A stretch of 64,000 nucleotides of DNA from Merdiplasma sp964643295 (lineage in GTDB: Bacteria > Bacillota > Clostridia > Lachnospirales > Lachnospiraceae). Below, in pieces: positions 53,612-61,960 of this stretch (positions are counted from its first letter, which is position 1; the number at the start of each line of letters is the position of its first letter). Under the pieces are notes generated by a model, which was not told the DNA's origin, did no database searches, and saw nothing but the letters and a program-made list of their open reading frames with translations. The stretch lies in contig CAZXSN010000002.1 of assembly GCA_964643295.1 (NCBI GenBank), forward strand, positions 1 to 64,000, given 5' to 3'. The position numbers and the translations under genes were made by a program.

Positions 53612-54150
53612 TTTTTCATTCCTCCCGTTTTTTTATAAGAACCCTGCAGCATTTTCTTCATGCTCCTTCCCGCGCTGTTCGTCTCAATGCTGCCGTTTGA
53701 GCAGTTCAGCACGGCGGCGTGGAATTCCATCCACCCGTAGAAGGAAAAGCGGAAGTTCTTATAGATTCTGCACCTCTTCAGTGCATGTGCTCCCTCTTTT
53801 GTACACTGGTCGCAGAGAAACAGTGCGGTAATGTAGGAGTACATATGTCCGGGAGCTGGGTGAATAAGCTCCATCCCTTTCTCATATGCATATGACCGGC
53901 ACGCCTCAAAGATCTCCGCCGTCAGCTCAGGAACGGAAAAAATATAGACGTACTCGTTCGAATCTGCCTCCCAGAGCTTTGCCTTCTTCACCAGCACGTA
54001 CTTCTCTGAGTGCACATGAAATGCGCACGTCGCGCACAGGGGAACATCGGTCTCTTCCAGGCGGTCCACGTCAAAATATACGGAATACCCCTGCAGGAGG
54101 TCCTCCAGAACCAGTTCCCTGAAACTGTTCATTACCCCGAGACTTTCCAT
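53608..54150 (-). CDS. Uncharacterised Cys-rich protein coupled to cstA
   Basis: 180 residues, no domain recognised. It is soluble and has several paired cysteines and histidines: LCATCAFHVH near residue 38, LFLCDQCTKEGAHALKRCRIYKNF near residue 110, and a later VLNCSNGS. The CxxC pairs suggest metal binding or redox sensing. The end is basic (KKMLQGSYKKTGGMKK). A GGAAGG site precedes the ATG at 54150. The ATGA overlap with cstA makes it very likely that the two act together; a regulatory or assembly role is inferred only from that. Confidence 0.7.
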   Translation of the reverse strand: MESLGVMNSFRELVLEDLLQGYSVYFDVDRLEETDVPLCATCAFHVHSEKYVLVKKAKLWEADSNEYVYIFSVPELTAEIFEACRSYAYEKGMELIHPAPGHMYSYITALFLCDQCTKEGAHALKRCRIYKNFRFSFYGWMEFHAAVLNCSNGSIETNSAGRSMKKMLQGSYKKTGGMKK

Positions 54151-54355
54151 TTTTTCCTTCCTTCCTCAAAACAGGCTCTTTCTATTCTATCAGCAACGCG
54201 TCCGGAATGCAAGAGTTGATTCGCCAAAAAATTTAGAAAATTTACGGAAATTTTAGATTTGTAAACAATACTTTCGGGAAATTCCTTCATTTCCCCAAAA
54301 AACTTTGGAAAGCCCTTGGGGCAGCTGCCCGTAAGCCGACCCATCTTTCTCGTAC
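54151..54355. other. AT-rich intergenic region upstream of the cstA operon
   Basis: About 200 bp between the sigA terminator and the cstA-linked gene; the operon promoter should lie here. I could not choose one pair of hexamers with confidence. Confidence 0.35.
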
Positions 54356-54358
54356 AAA

Positions 54359-54401
54359 AAGCGGGCGGCTAAGAGAAAACCCTCCAAGCCAACACCCGCT
54401 T
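54359..54401 (-). terminator. Terminator of sigA
   Basis: AAGCGGG (54359-54365) pairs with CCCGCTT (54395-54401); on the minus strand the stem is followed by TTTTT. The 29-base loop is large. Confidence 0.7.
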
Positions 54402-54442
54402 CTTTGTTCTTACTTTACCTTATTGGTCTTACATTACTTTGA

Positions 54443-55570
54443 TCAGGTCAGGAAGTCCTTCAGCCTCTTGCTGCGCGACGGATGGCGAAGCTTCCGAAGC
54501 GCCTTGGCCTCGATCTGCCGGATGCGCTCCCTGGTCACGTTAAACTCTCTGCCCACTTCCTCGAGTGTACGCGCCCGTCCGTCCTCCAGCCCGAAGCGCA
54601 GCCGCACCACCTGGCGTTCCCGCTCGGTCAAAGATTCCAGGGCCGTGCTTAACTCCTCCCGCAGCATGGAAAACGCGGCTGAATCCGCCGGGGAGAGGGC
54701 CGTATCATCCTCGATAAAGTCCCCCAGATGGCTGTCGTCCTCCTCACCGATCGGGGTATCTAAGGAAACCGGATCCCTGGAAATCTTTAAGACCTCCCGC
54801 ACCCTGGACACCGGAACGCCTAAACGGTCCGCCACCTCCTCCGCGGTCGGCTCGCGTCCCAGTTCCTGCAAAAGGGTTCTGGTCATGCGTAAGGTCTTGT
54901 TAATGGTCTCCACCATATGCACCGGCACACGGATCGTCCGCCCGGTATCCGCGATCCCTCTCGTGATGGCCTGACGGATCCACCAGGTCGCATAGGTGCT
55001 GAACTTGTAGCCTTTCGTATAATCAAACTTGTCGACCGCTTTCATAAGACCCATGTTCCCCTCCTGGATCAGATCCAGAAACGGCATTCCGCGGCCCACA
55101 TACTTCTTGGCGATGCTGACGACCAGACGCAGATTTGCCTCCGTCAGTTTCTTCTTCGCTTCCTCATCGCCCTGCTCCACGCGCTTGGCAAGCTCCACTT
55201 CCTCCTCGCTCGTTAGAAGCGGGACGCTGCCGATCTCCTTTAAGTACATGCGTACCGGATCCTCGGTGCTTACGCCCTCCAGCACATCCATCCCTTCAAG
55301 GCCGTCAATCTCATCCTCGGCGTTCAGCAGAAGATCCTCATCCGCGTCCAGCAGAATTTCATCTGCCTGATCTTCCGGAGATTTGCCCTGCAGGATATCC
55401 ACGTTGTGGCGTTCCATATACTCCAGGATCGCATCGATCCGATCCTCGTTCAGATCGAATCCCTCGAAAGCTTTCAACACCTCGTCATAATCCAGGATAT
55501 TCTTCTTGTTCTTAGCCTGTTCGGCCAGCCCTTCAAGAATTTTGTAAAACTGTTCCTGCTGCTCATCCAT
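54443..55570 (-). CDS. sigA: Primary sigma factor
   Basis: Housekeeping sigma-70. 375 residues. Region 1.1-like acidic N-terminus (about 1-95), region 1.2 (EDPVRMYLKEIGSVPLL), 2.1-2.4 (RLVVSIAKKYVGRGMPFLDLIQEGNMGL, then YKFSTYATWWIRQAITRGI), 3.0-3.1, and the region 4.2 helix-turn-helix (LEEVGREFNVTRERIRQIEAKALRKL). The sigma-A style promoters found in this window agree with such a factor. In many Firmicutes dnaG lies directly upstream; here it does not. Confidence 0.98.
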   Translation of the reverse strand: MDEQQEQFYKILEGLAEQAKNKKNILDYDEVLKAFEGFDLNEDRIDAILEYMERHNVDILQGKSPEDQADEILLDADEDLLLNAEDEIDGLEGMDVLEGVSTEDPVRMYLKEIGSVPLLTSEEEVELAKRVEQGDEEAKKKLTEANLRLVVSIAKKYVGRGMPFLDLIQEGNMGLMKAVDKFDYTKGYKFSTYATWWIRQAITRGIADTGRTIRVPVHMVETINKTLRMTRTLLQELGREPTAEEVADRLGVPVSRVREVLKISRDPVSLDTPIGEEDDSHLGDFIEDDTALSPADSAAFSMLREELSTALESLTERERQVVRLRFGLEDGRARTLEEVGREFNVTRERIRQIEAKALRKLRHPSRSKRLKDFLT

Positions 55571-55860
55571 GTTTTCCCTTCGTCCCCTCCTTTTGCCGTT
55601 GTGAGGATCTGCCGAAGCGTAAGGAGCATACGGCAGATCTTCTAAGAGCGGTTCCTCAGGTTTTTTAGGATCCGTCCGGGGTACCCGTGCGAAGCTTACT
55701 CTTGCCGGTTTTTCGCAGTCCGGAAAGCTTCCGGGGCTTCGAAACCGATCATCCTCTCATCCTTTTTCCTTCCAGGGTTTCCCGGTCTTATCCTGTAACT
55801 TATGTCTTCAGTCTGTGCGCTTGTCTGTGCTTCTTCTTAAAACTTCCTCCCGGTGCCTTC
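55571..55860 (-). promoter_or_regulatory. sigA upstream region with a hairpin
   Basis: A 290-bp gap between clpX and sigA. GATCTGCCG (55606-55614) pairs perfectly with CGGCAGATC (55631-55639), about 35-70 nt before the sigA start. No T run follows, so it is more likely a leader structure than a terminator. A sigA promoter could not be picked with confidence. Confidence 0.4.
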
Positions 55861-57246
55861 CTACCCCTCCAGCGCGGGCAGACCGCGCATCGTAATCACC
55901 GGTCCTCCGGTCTTTTCAATATAGGCTCTCGTGATCAGCACCGAACCGATGTTGTCATCCTTAGGGATCTCATACATGATATCCAGCATGAACTCCTCGA
56001 TGATGGCCCGAAGCGCTCTGGCGCCGGTCTTCCTCTCCAGCGCCTTCTCGGCGATCGCCTCCAGGGCGTCGTCCGAAAACTCCAGCTTGACCTCGTCCAG
56101 TTCCAAAAGCTTCTGGTACTGCTTTAGTATCGCGTTCTTCGGCTCCTTTAAAATCTTAACCAGCATCTCTTTGGTCAGCGTCTGCAAAGCGAACACAACC
56201 GGCAGCCGGCCGATAAACTCCGGGATCATGCCGAAATTGCGCAGATCCTCGAGGTTTACCTGCATCAAAAGATCCGGATCATTATCGTATTTATCCTTCA
56301 GATCAGAGCGGAAACCGATCGCCGCCTGCTGATTTAAGCGCTCCTTGATGATCTCATCCAGCCCCGGGAACGCTCCGCCGCAGATAAAGAGAATGTTCGT
56401 GGTATCCACCATTGTCATCGGCACCATGGCGTTTTTGCTCGAAGCGCCGACCGGCACCTCCACCTCGCTGCCCTCTAAGAGCTTTAACAGTCCCTGCTGC
56501 ACGGATTCGCCGCTTACATCCCGCTGGTTTGTGTTGCGCTTCTTGGCGATCTTGTCGATCTCATCGATGAAAACGATTCCCCGCTGGGCGCGTTCCACGT
56601 CATTGTCCGCCGCCGCTAAAAGCTTGGAGATGACACTCTCGATATCATCGCCGATGTAGCCGGCTTCCGTAAGTGAGGTGGCGTCGGCGATCGCCAGCGG
56701 CACATCCAGAAGACGGGCCAGCGTCTTGACGAGATAGGTCTTGCCGCAGCCGGTGGGACCGATCATTAACATGTTGGATTTGTCAATCTCGATCTCATCC
56801 ATCGTGTTTGTGAACACCCGCTTGTAATGGTTGTACACCGCCACGGAGATCACTTTCTTCGCGTGTTCCTGCCCGACCACATATTCATCGAGACTGGCCT
56901 TGATCTTGTGTGGTGGCGGGATGGAGTGGATGTCAAACTCCTTCTTCGCCTCCTTCTCCGGCTTTTTCTTCTTGATCTTCTGCTGTTTCGGAGCCTGCGC
57001 CTGCATGTCGTTAAAGTTGATCATCTTAAACCCCGGAATATTCTGCAGCTTGGACAGGTCCATGCTGCCTACGGTATCCAGGGTGCGCTGCATGCAGTCG
57101 GGGCAGATCGAAAGACCGCCCGGCATATCGAGCATCCGTCCCGTCTGGCTCTCCGTCCGGTGGCAGACCGAGCAGACCTTTTCGTAGGTCTGGTCATCCG
57201 ATCCGTTCCCGTTCTTATTATTGTTCCCATCTACGTTATCCGCCAT
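55861..57246 (-). CDS. clpX: ClpX unfoldase of the Clp protease
   Basis: AAA+ hexamer that unfolds proteins and feeds them to ClpP. 461 residues. The N-terminal zinc domain uses C25, C28, C48 and C51. Walker A is GPTGCGKTY, Walker B IVFIDEIDKIA, the pore loop is GYIG (usually GYVG), and sensor motifs include FIGRLPVVFALQ. An unusually long Asn/Gly-rich stretch opens the protein and a Lys-rich linker follows the zinc domain. The usual neighbours tig and clpP are absent here. AAGGAGAAATC precedes the ATG. Confidence 0.96.
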   Translation of the reverse strand: MADNVDGNNNKNGNGSDDQTYEKVCSVCHRTESQTGRMLDMPGGLSICPDCMQRTLDTVGSMDLSKLQNIPGFKMINFNDMQAQAPKQQKIKKKKPEKEAKKEFDIHSIPPPHKIKASLDEYVVGQEHAKKVISVAVYNHYKRVFTNTMDEIEIDKSNMLMIGPTGCGKTYLVKTLARLLDVPLAIADATSLTEAGYIGDDIESVISKLLAAADNDVERAQRGIVFIDEIDKIAKKRNTNQRDVSGESVQQGLLKLLEGSEVEVPVGASSKNAMVPMTMVDTTNILFICGGAFPGLDEIIKERLNQQAAIGFRSDLKDKYDNDPDLLMQVNLEDLRNFGMIPEFIGRLPVVFALQTLTKEMLVKILKEPKNAILKQYQKLLELDEVKLEFSDDALEAIAEKALERKTGARALRAIIEEFMLDIMYEIPKDDNIGSVLITRAYIEKTGGPVITMRGLPALEG

Positions 57247-57313
57247 GATTTCTCCTTAACCGTAAGTAAATACCTTTTCCCGGCAAACCCTACTTTACCC
57301 GCACTGCCTTTCT

Positions 57314-58636
57314 TTACCACCAGTAATCAAACATGGAAAACGGGGAATACCCCGAATACCCTTCCTGCGTCTCCTGGGTTCTTTGAATTTTCCCCAGTGT
57401 AAGCGATACGCTTAGCGTTCCGTCATAATTTGCTCCCATGGAAGTATAGGTCACCTCGACGGTCTCCCCGTTTTCAAAGTAGTGGAGGATATCCTCCAGA
57501 GAATCCGTATCGCTGACGCGGTTTCCTTCCACCGACAAAATCACATCGCCGCTTTCGATTCCGGCCTTCTTCGCCGGTCCTCCCTCGGATACCGCGTAGA
57601 CAAAGGCTCCGATCGGGATCTTGTAGTGTTCCATCGCCTCGGTGGTGACATTTCTCGCCTCCACGCCGAGGCTTCCCATCTGAGACTCCGCGACGCGCTC
57701 TCTGGTGGCCTTTTCGGCCATCTTATCCAAAATCGGCTTCGCCTCGTCCATGGGGATCGCGTATCCCATGCCTTCCGAGCCGGAGACCGCCGATTTCGCG
57801 GCATTGATGCCGATCACTTCCCCCGCTGCATTAAGCAGCGCTCCGCCGCTGTTGCCGTTGTTGATTGCCGCGTCGGTCTGCAGATAGGTCTGCGTTACGC
57901 GGCCTGCCGTAAGGCTTCTCTCCAGGGCGCTGACACAGCCCTGTGTGACAGACTGCCCGTACCCTAAAGCGTTTCCGATGGCGATCACCCGGTCGCCGAC
58001 GCGTAAGGTTTTCGAATCTCCCAGGTTCGCCACCGCGATCATCGAACGGATCTTTCGCGGAACATCTTTCGTATTCACCGCCAAAAGGGCGAGATCTCTG
58101 ACCGCGTCCACGCCTTTTAACGAAGCGCTCACCAGAGCATCCGCCGCATATTCTTCCTCCACACTGAAACAGATGGTGAGCGTATCCGCCTCTTTCACGA
58201 CATGGTAGTTGGTCGCGATCAGATATTCATCATCGGTCTGACCGATCAGAATCCCGGAACCGGCGCTGGAATTGGAAATCTCCTGCCGGCCGTAGAAATA
58301 GGATTCGATCACCTGCACCGTCTCACTGGTGATCGCCACTACGCTGGGCATGGCCGCTTCCACCACATCCGAGACATCGAGCGGTCCCCTGGGCCGGGTA
58401 CTGCTTTCTGCGGAATTTTCCCCGGAAGAGCGCAGCTGCTGTCCCGACGGCGTCTGATCATTCTTCCCTCCTTCCAGCAGTTCGCTGACCGGCATCATCG
58501 GAGTGCGGTCGCCGAAGGAAAAGAACAGATTTCCCACTACAATCGCCGTCAGCACACCCAAAACGATCACACTCACCAGGGACGGTTTGCGCCGGTTGTT
58601 GTTCCCGTCGCCCTCATAATTGCTCTGTTCGTACAT
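57314..58636 (-). CDS. HtrA-family membrane-anchored serine protease
   Basis: 440 residues. A cytoplasmic N-terminus of about 20 residues is followed by a transmembrane helix (SLVSVIVLGVLTAIVVGNLFF), a Ser/Gln-rich linker, and the trypsin-like domain with His in ATNYHVV, Asp in AVRDLALLAV and Ser in INNGNSGGALLN. One PDZ domain follows (about 320-415). The end is Tyr/Ser-rich (YSGYSPFSMFDYWW). Such proteases degrade misfolded envelope proteins. The ATG at 58636 follows AGAGG by 8 nt; a GTG three codons earlier is possible. Confidence 0.95.
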   Translation of the reverse strand: MYEQSNYEGDGNNNRRKPSLVSVIVLGVLTAIVVGNLFFSFGDRTPMMPVSELLEGGKNDQTPSGQQLRSSGENSAESSTRPRGPLDVSDVVEAAMPSVVAITSETVQVIESYFYGRQEISNSSAGSGILIGQTDDEYLIATNYHVVKEADTLTICFSVEEEYAADALVSASLKGVDAVRDLALLAVNTKDVPRKIRSMIAVANLGDSKTLRVGDRVIAIGNALGYGQSVTQGCVSALERSLTAGRVTQTYLQTDAAINNGNSGGALLNAAGEVIGINAAKSAVSGSEGMGYAIPMDEAKPILDKMAEKATRERVAESQMGSLGVEARNVTTEAMEHYKIPIGAFVYAVSEGGPAKKAGIESGDVILSVEGNRVSDTDSLEDILHYFENGETVEVTYTSMGANYDGTLSVSLTLGKIQRTQETQEGYSGYSPFSMFDYWW

Positions 58637-58854
58637 CTGTCTCACCTCTCTTTCTGCTTATGGGAATACTTACTCCCAGGATGTAAGGATAACAGAAAAT
58701 TGTGTCCTTTCTGTGTTACCTGATTTTTCGAAACAAGCCCAAAAATCCCAATCAATTCCCCCAAAAAGCTCCTCAAAGAGCATACCGGAACGAAAATTTA
58801 AGTCCCTATCTTCTCAAAAATAAACAGGCAAACCTTAAAGATCTGTAAAAAGCC

Positions 58855-59787
58855 TTAAGAATCTTTCAGCCCTTTCCAGTAGTCACGGTTCATCGTACAG
58901 GCCATAATCAGCCGCTGCGGAAGAGACTCATAAGATTTTCCGAGGCGGTACCCCAAAAACTTGCAGGCGCTTTGCCAGAACAGTTTCGGAAGCAGCCAGA
59001 TGCGGTTGGAGCGCACCAGCCACCCGGCTGTCTTTCCGACCAGCCGGATCCCTTCCGTCTCCGATTTTGCCGCCTCGAACACGTCCGGATGCTGGGCCTG
59101 GGAAACTCCCAGATCAAAGTTGCGGCGAAAAAGCTTCGCTCCGCTGTAGTTATGCGAATGCACGACCCGCGCATCCGCGCAGTAGGCGACAGCTTTCCCC
59201 GCCAGAATCAGCTTCCCGGCAAAGACCATGTCCTCGTTAAAGATGGAATGGGATTCAAATCCCCCGTATGCGAAGTAAGCGCTTTTGCGGTAAGCTGCGC
59301 AGACGTTGGAGCAGAAAAAGGTCTTGATGCCCAGGCGCCCCAGATCCTCCTTCGTCTTGATGCGGCTCTCCGGGCCATAATTAAACTGGCGGGTATACGC
59401 TTCTATCGGCCCGCAGTCACGCTCCGGCAGCTGACGGGCATAGGACGCACACACGTTTGGATCCTTGAAGGGTGCTTTCAGACGCTCCAGCAGAAACTTA
59501 TCCTTCGGCAGCGCATCCATGGTCATATAGACCAAAAGATCCGTATCCGACAGACGCGCCCCTAAATCCCTGGTCCCCCCGTGGTCAAACTGCTCTTTCG
59601 CGATATGCAGCACGGAAGTGTTGGGGCTGTCCTTCACATCCTCCCAGTGAAAATACTTTTCTTCCGTATTCAGAATCAGAATCCGCTCCGGCGGTTCGCT
59701 CTGCAACGCCAGACGCTCCAGCAGCCGGGGAAACTTCTCATCCGGCTTATACGTGGGGATGATCACGGTAACTGTCAGTCTGTCCAT
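58855..59787 (-). CDS. GT2 glycosyltransferase, rhamnosyltransferase-like
   Basis: 310 residues, GT-A fold. VTVIIPTYKPDEKFPRLLERL opens the domain; FDHGGTRDLGA, then VYMTMDALP, gives the metal-binding region, and SIFNEDMVFAGKLILAGKAVAYCADARVVHSH contains the ED-type catalytic motif. The pattern fits bacterial rhamnosyl- and related transferases of surface glycans. Its ATG overlaps the stop of the LCP gene in TGATG, so the two are coupled. Confidence 0.88.
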   Translation of the reverse strand: MDRLTVTVIIPTYKPDEKFPRLLERLALQSEPPERILILNTEEKYFHWEDVKDSPNTSVLHIAKEQFDHGGTRDLGARLSDTDLLVYMTMDALPKDKFLLERLKAPFKDPNVCASYARQLPERDCGPIEAYTRQFNYGPESRIKTKEDLGRLGIKTFFCSNVCAAYRKSAYFAYGGFESHSIFNEDMVFAGKLILAGKAVAYCADARVVHSHNYSGAKLFRRNFDLGVSQAQHPDVFEAAKSETEGIRLVGKTAGWLVRSNRIWLLPKLFWQSACKFLGYRLGKSYESLPQRLIMACTMNRDYWKGLKDS

Positions 59788-61838
59788 CACTGTATCCCCG
59801 TATTGTTGATGATCGTGTTGCTGATCTCCTGCACTGTCTGGGAGGGCACATAGTTCTCCTCGCCAAACAGGAAGGCATGCAGCTTTGAAACGTTCGCCGC
59901 CAGATTAACCGGCACCACACAGTCCCCCGCAAAATCTAAAGTAACCGCGGCCTGATCAAAGGGGAAACCCGCATTTTCGCCCAGAGAATAGGATCCGATG
60001 TCGGTAAGCAGCCCGATCATCTCCGTATTGCTAAGACTCGTGGCGATGGAAGGCAGCATCTTATTTGCCAGGGACAAAAGCGTCGGCACACCCTGGGATT
60101 TCGCTTTCTCAAAGATCTTGTTCAGCACTGTCCGCTGTCTCTCCGTGCGCTTAAAGTCATACCCGTCCGTATAGCGGATCCGGCAGTAGGCCAAAGTCTG
60201 GTTGCCGTTTAAGTGCTGGTATCCGGCAGACGGAAGCGGTGTATACTCCGCGCCGGTCACCTCAGAATTTTCCACCTGGTAGCCGTTTACCCACTGCAGC
60301 TCCTCCTCGGTGATCTCCAGGTCAATGCCGCCCAACAGATCCACGGCCTCCACGACCGCGTTAAAGTTGACCGCCACGTAGTCGGTGATATCCAGATCCA
60401 GATTTTTGTTCAGCATATCGATCGAGCGCTGCGGTCCGCCGAAAAAGTAGCATTCGGTCGCCTTGCGGTACTCCCCGTTCGTGTTGTCCAGATAGGTGTC
60501 GCGGTATACGGACACCATCTTCACCTCTTTCGTGCGCTTATTTATGCTGCAGATGACGATCGTATCGCTGTGGCTGTCCTTTGTCAGCTGCCCCTCCCGG
60601 GAATCCACGCCGTAGACAACCACGTTTCGGTAGCCGGACTGTGAGGAAATCCCCGCGTTGATCAGCGTATCTTTCAGTCTGGTCCGTTCCATGCTGTCTA
60701 ACCGGGAGAACAAAAACAGGCCCAGCGCCAGAATAAGCAGCAACAAAACCTCGAAAACAAACAGAACCTTCCTTCCCTTTTTCTTCTTCTTGGGCTTTTT
60801 TGGTTGTCCGCCGGAAGCGTTTCCCTTCGCGGTCTTTGTTTTTCCCTGTTTTGGCGGCTGACCATAACGGCCATCTTTAGCTTCGTCCCCGTAAGGAGCG
60901 CTGCCCGGCTGACTGTAGTATGCACCGTTGGAAGAAGACCCGGAATAGGAGCCTCCCGCCTGCTGACCATAGTAAGGACCATTCCCAGGCTGCCCATAGT
61001 ACTGTCCGTTCCCGGGGGCCCCGTAATAAGAACCGCCGCCCGGCTGACCATAATACTGTCCGTTCCCAGACTGACCGTAATAGGCACCATTCCCGGGCTG
61101 GCCATAGTACTGTCCGTTCCCAGACTGGCCGTAATAGGATCCATTCCCAGACTGCCCATAGTACTGTCCGTTCCCAGACTGGCCGTAAAAGGATCCATTC
61201 CCGGGCTGGCCATAGTAGGGTCCATTGCCAGGCTGGCCATAATACGACGGGCCATACGCCGAATCGTTCCCGGTGGTCTCAAAACCCGATTCACTTCCGG
61301 GGTGACTGAGATTCGAGGGACCGTCACCGCTTTGCCCATAGTAGGGGCCATTTCCGGAAGGATCATAGTGGGCACCGCTTGCGGACTGGCCATAGTAGGA
61401 TTCAGTGCCTGGCTGGCCGTAGGTCGGACCGTTCCCGGGCCGACCGGAATAAGGACCATTTCCAGGCTGACCGTAATAAGCACCGTTCCCGCTCTGGCCA
61501 TAGTACGACGGGCCATAAGAGGAACCGGTTTGCTCTGTATAGTAACCAGACTTCGCATCCGCCTGCCCCGCATCATAACTGTTTTTTGCATACCCGTAAG
61601 GCTCTTCGCTCTCAGGCTGAAAAGCCGCGTGTCTTTCTGCGCCGGATGACTGCCGATCTAAGCTTCTTTGATCCTTTGGCCTTCTTTCTGCCCTCTCCCC
61701 GTCCTCCCAGGAGTTATCGAAAGAGCGGCTGTCTAAATCCGTTTCGGAAGGTCTGCCTGTTTCATCCTTCCCGGAGCGGGCGTATCCTGGCTCCTGCCTG
61801 GGATTTTTTACTCCCTCTTTTTCCGGAAGATCCGACAT
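59787..61838 (-). CDS. LCP protein with long Tyr-rich cytoplasmic repeat region
   Basis: 683 residues. Residues 1-110 are polar and acidic. Residues 111-314 are about twenty 9-residue units of the type YYGQ(P/S)GNG(x), broken by one 24-residue spacer. A Lys/Gln-rich stretch and a transmembrane helix (about 358-378) follow, then an extracellular LCP domain (VVVYGVDSREG, SVYRDTYLD, AYCRIRYTDGYDFKRTERQRTVL), which transfers lipid-linked polymer to the wall. With this topology the 357-residue repeat part is inside the cell. Ordinary LCP proteins have tails of about 10-100 residues. AAAGGAG precedes the ATG. It lies between two glycan-synthesis genes. Confidence 0.92.
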   Translation of the reverse strand: MSDLPEKEGVKNPRQEPGYARSGKDETGRPSETDLDSRSFDNSWEDGERAERRPKDQRSLDRQSSGAERHAAFQPESEEPYGYAKNSYDAGQADAKSGYYTEQTGSSYGPSYYGQSGNGAYYGQPGNGPYSGRPGNGPTYGQPGTESYYGQSASGAHYDPSGNGPYYGQSGDGPSNLSHPGSESGFETTGNDSAYGPSYYGQPGNGPYYGQPGNGSFYGQSGNGQYYGQSGNGSYYGQSGNGQYYGQPGNGAYYGQSGNGQYYGQPGGGSYYGAPGNGQYYGQPGNGPYYGQQAGGSYSGSSSNGAYYSQPGSAPYGDEAKDGRYGQPPKQGKTKTAKGNASGGQPKKPKKKKKGRKVLFVFEVLLLLILALGLFLFSRLDSMERTRLKDTLINAGISSQSGYRNVVVYGVDSREGQLTKDSHSDTIVICSINKRTKEVKMVSVYRDTYLDNTNGEYRKATECYFFGGPQRSIDMLNKNLDLDITDYVAVNFNAVVEAVDLLGGIDLEITEEELQWVNGYQVENSEVTGAEYTPLPSAGYQHLNGNQTLAYCRIRYTDGYDFKRTERQRTVLNKIFEKAKSQGVPTLLSLANKMLPSIATSLSNTEMIGLLTDIGSYSLGENAGFPFDQAAVTLDFAGDCVVPVNLAANVSKLHAFLFGEENYVPSQTVQEISNTIINNTGIQ
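60897..61508 (-). repeat. 27-bp tandem repeats encoding YYGQxGNGx
   Basis: Seven units, a 72-bp spacer, then thirteen units. The units vary mostly at the codon for residue 5 (Pro or Ser) and residue 9. All lie in one frame. It is a protein repeat, not a CRISPR array: there are no unique spacers between the copies. Confidence 0.93.
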
Positions 61839-61960
61839 GTCTGCTCCTTTCCCTACGTTTACACTTCTTTTCCTTATCTTTCACTTCGCGGGATTTTCTC
61901 TTTCCGGCACAGCCATCTTACCTTAACTCTAAAAGAACTGACCGAATGTCCCGCTTTCAG

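Noticed and set aside
60897..61508. Possible CRISPR array, because of regularly spaced repeats
   Set aside because: The copies are contiguous, in frame, 27 bp long and have no unique spacers; no cas genes are present.
60804..61649. Long plus-strand frames opposite the YYGQ repeats
   Set aside because: They are antisense shadows of the 27-bp repeat; the minus-strand frame carries the LCP domain and a good ribosome site.
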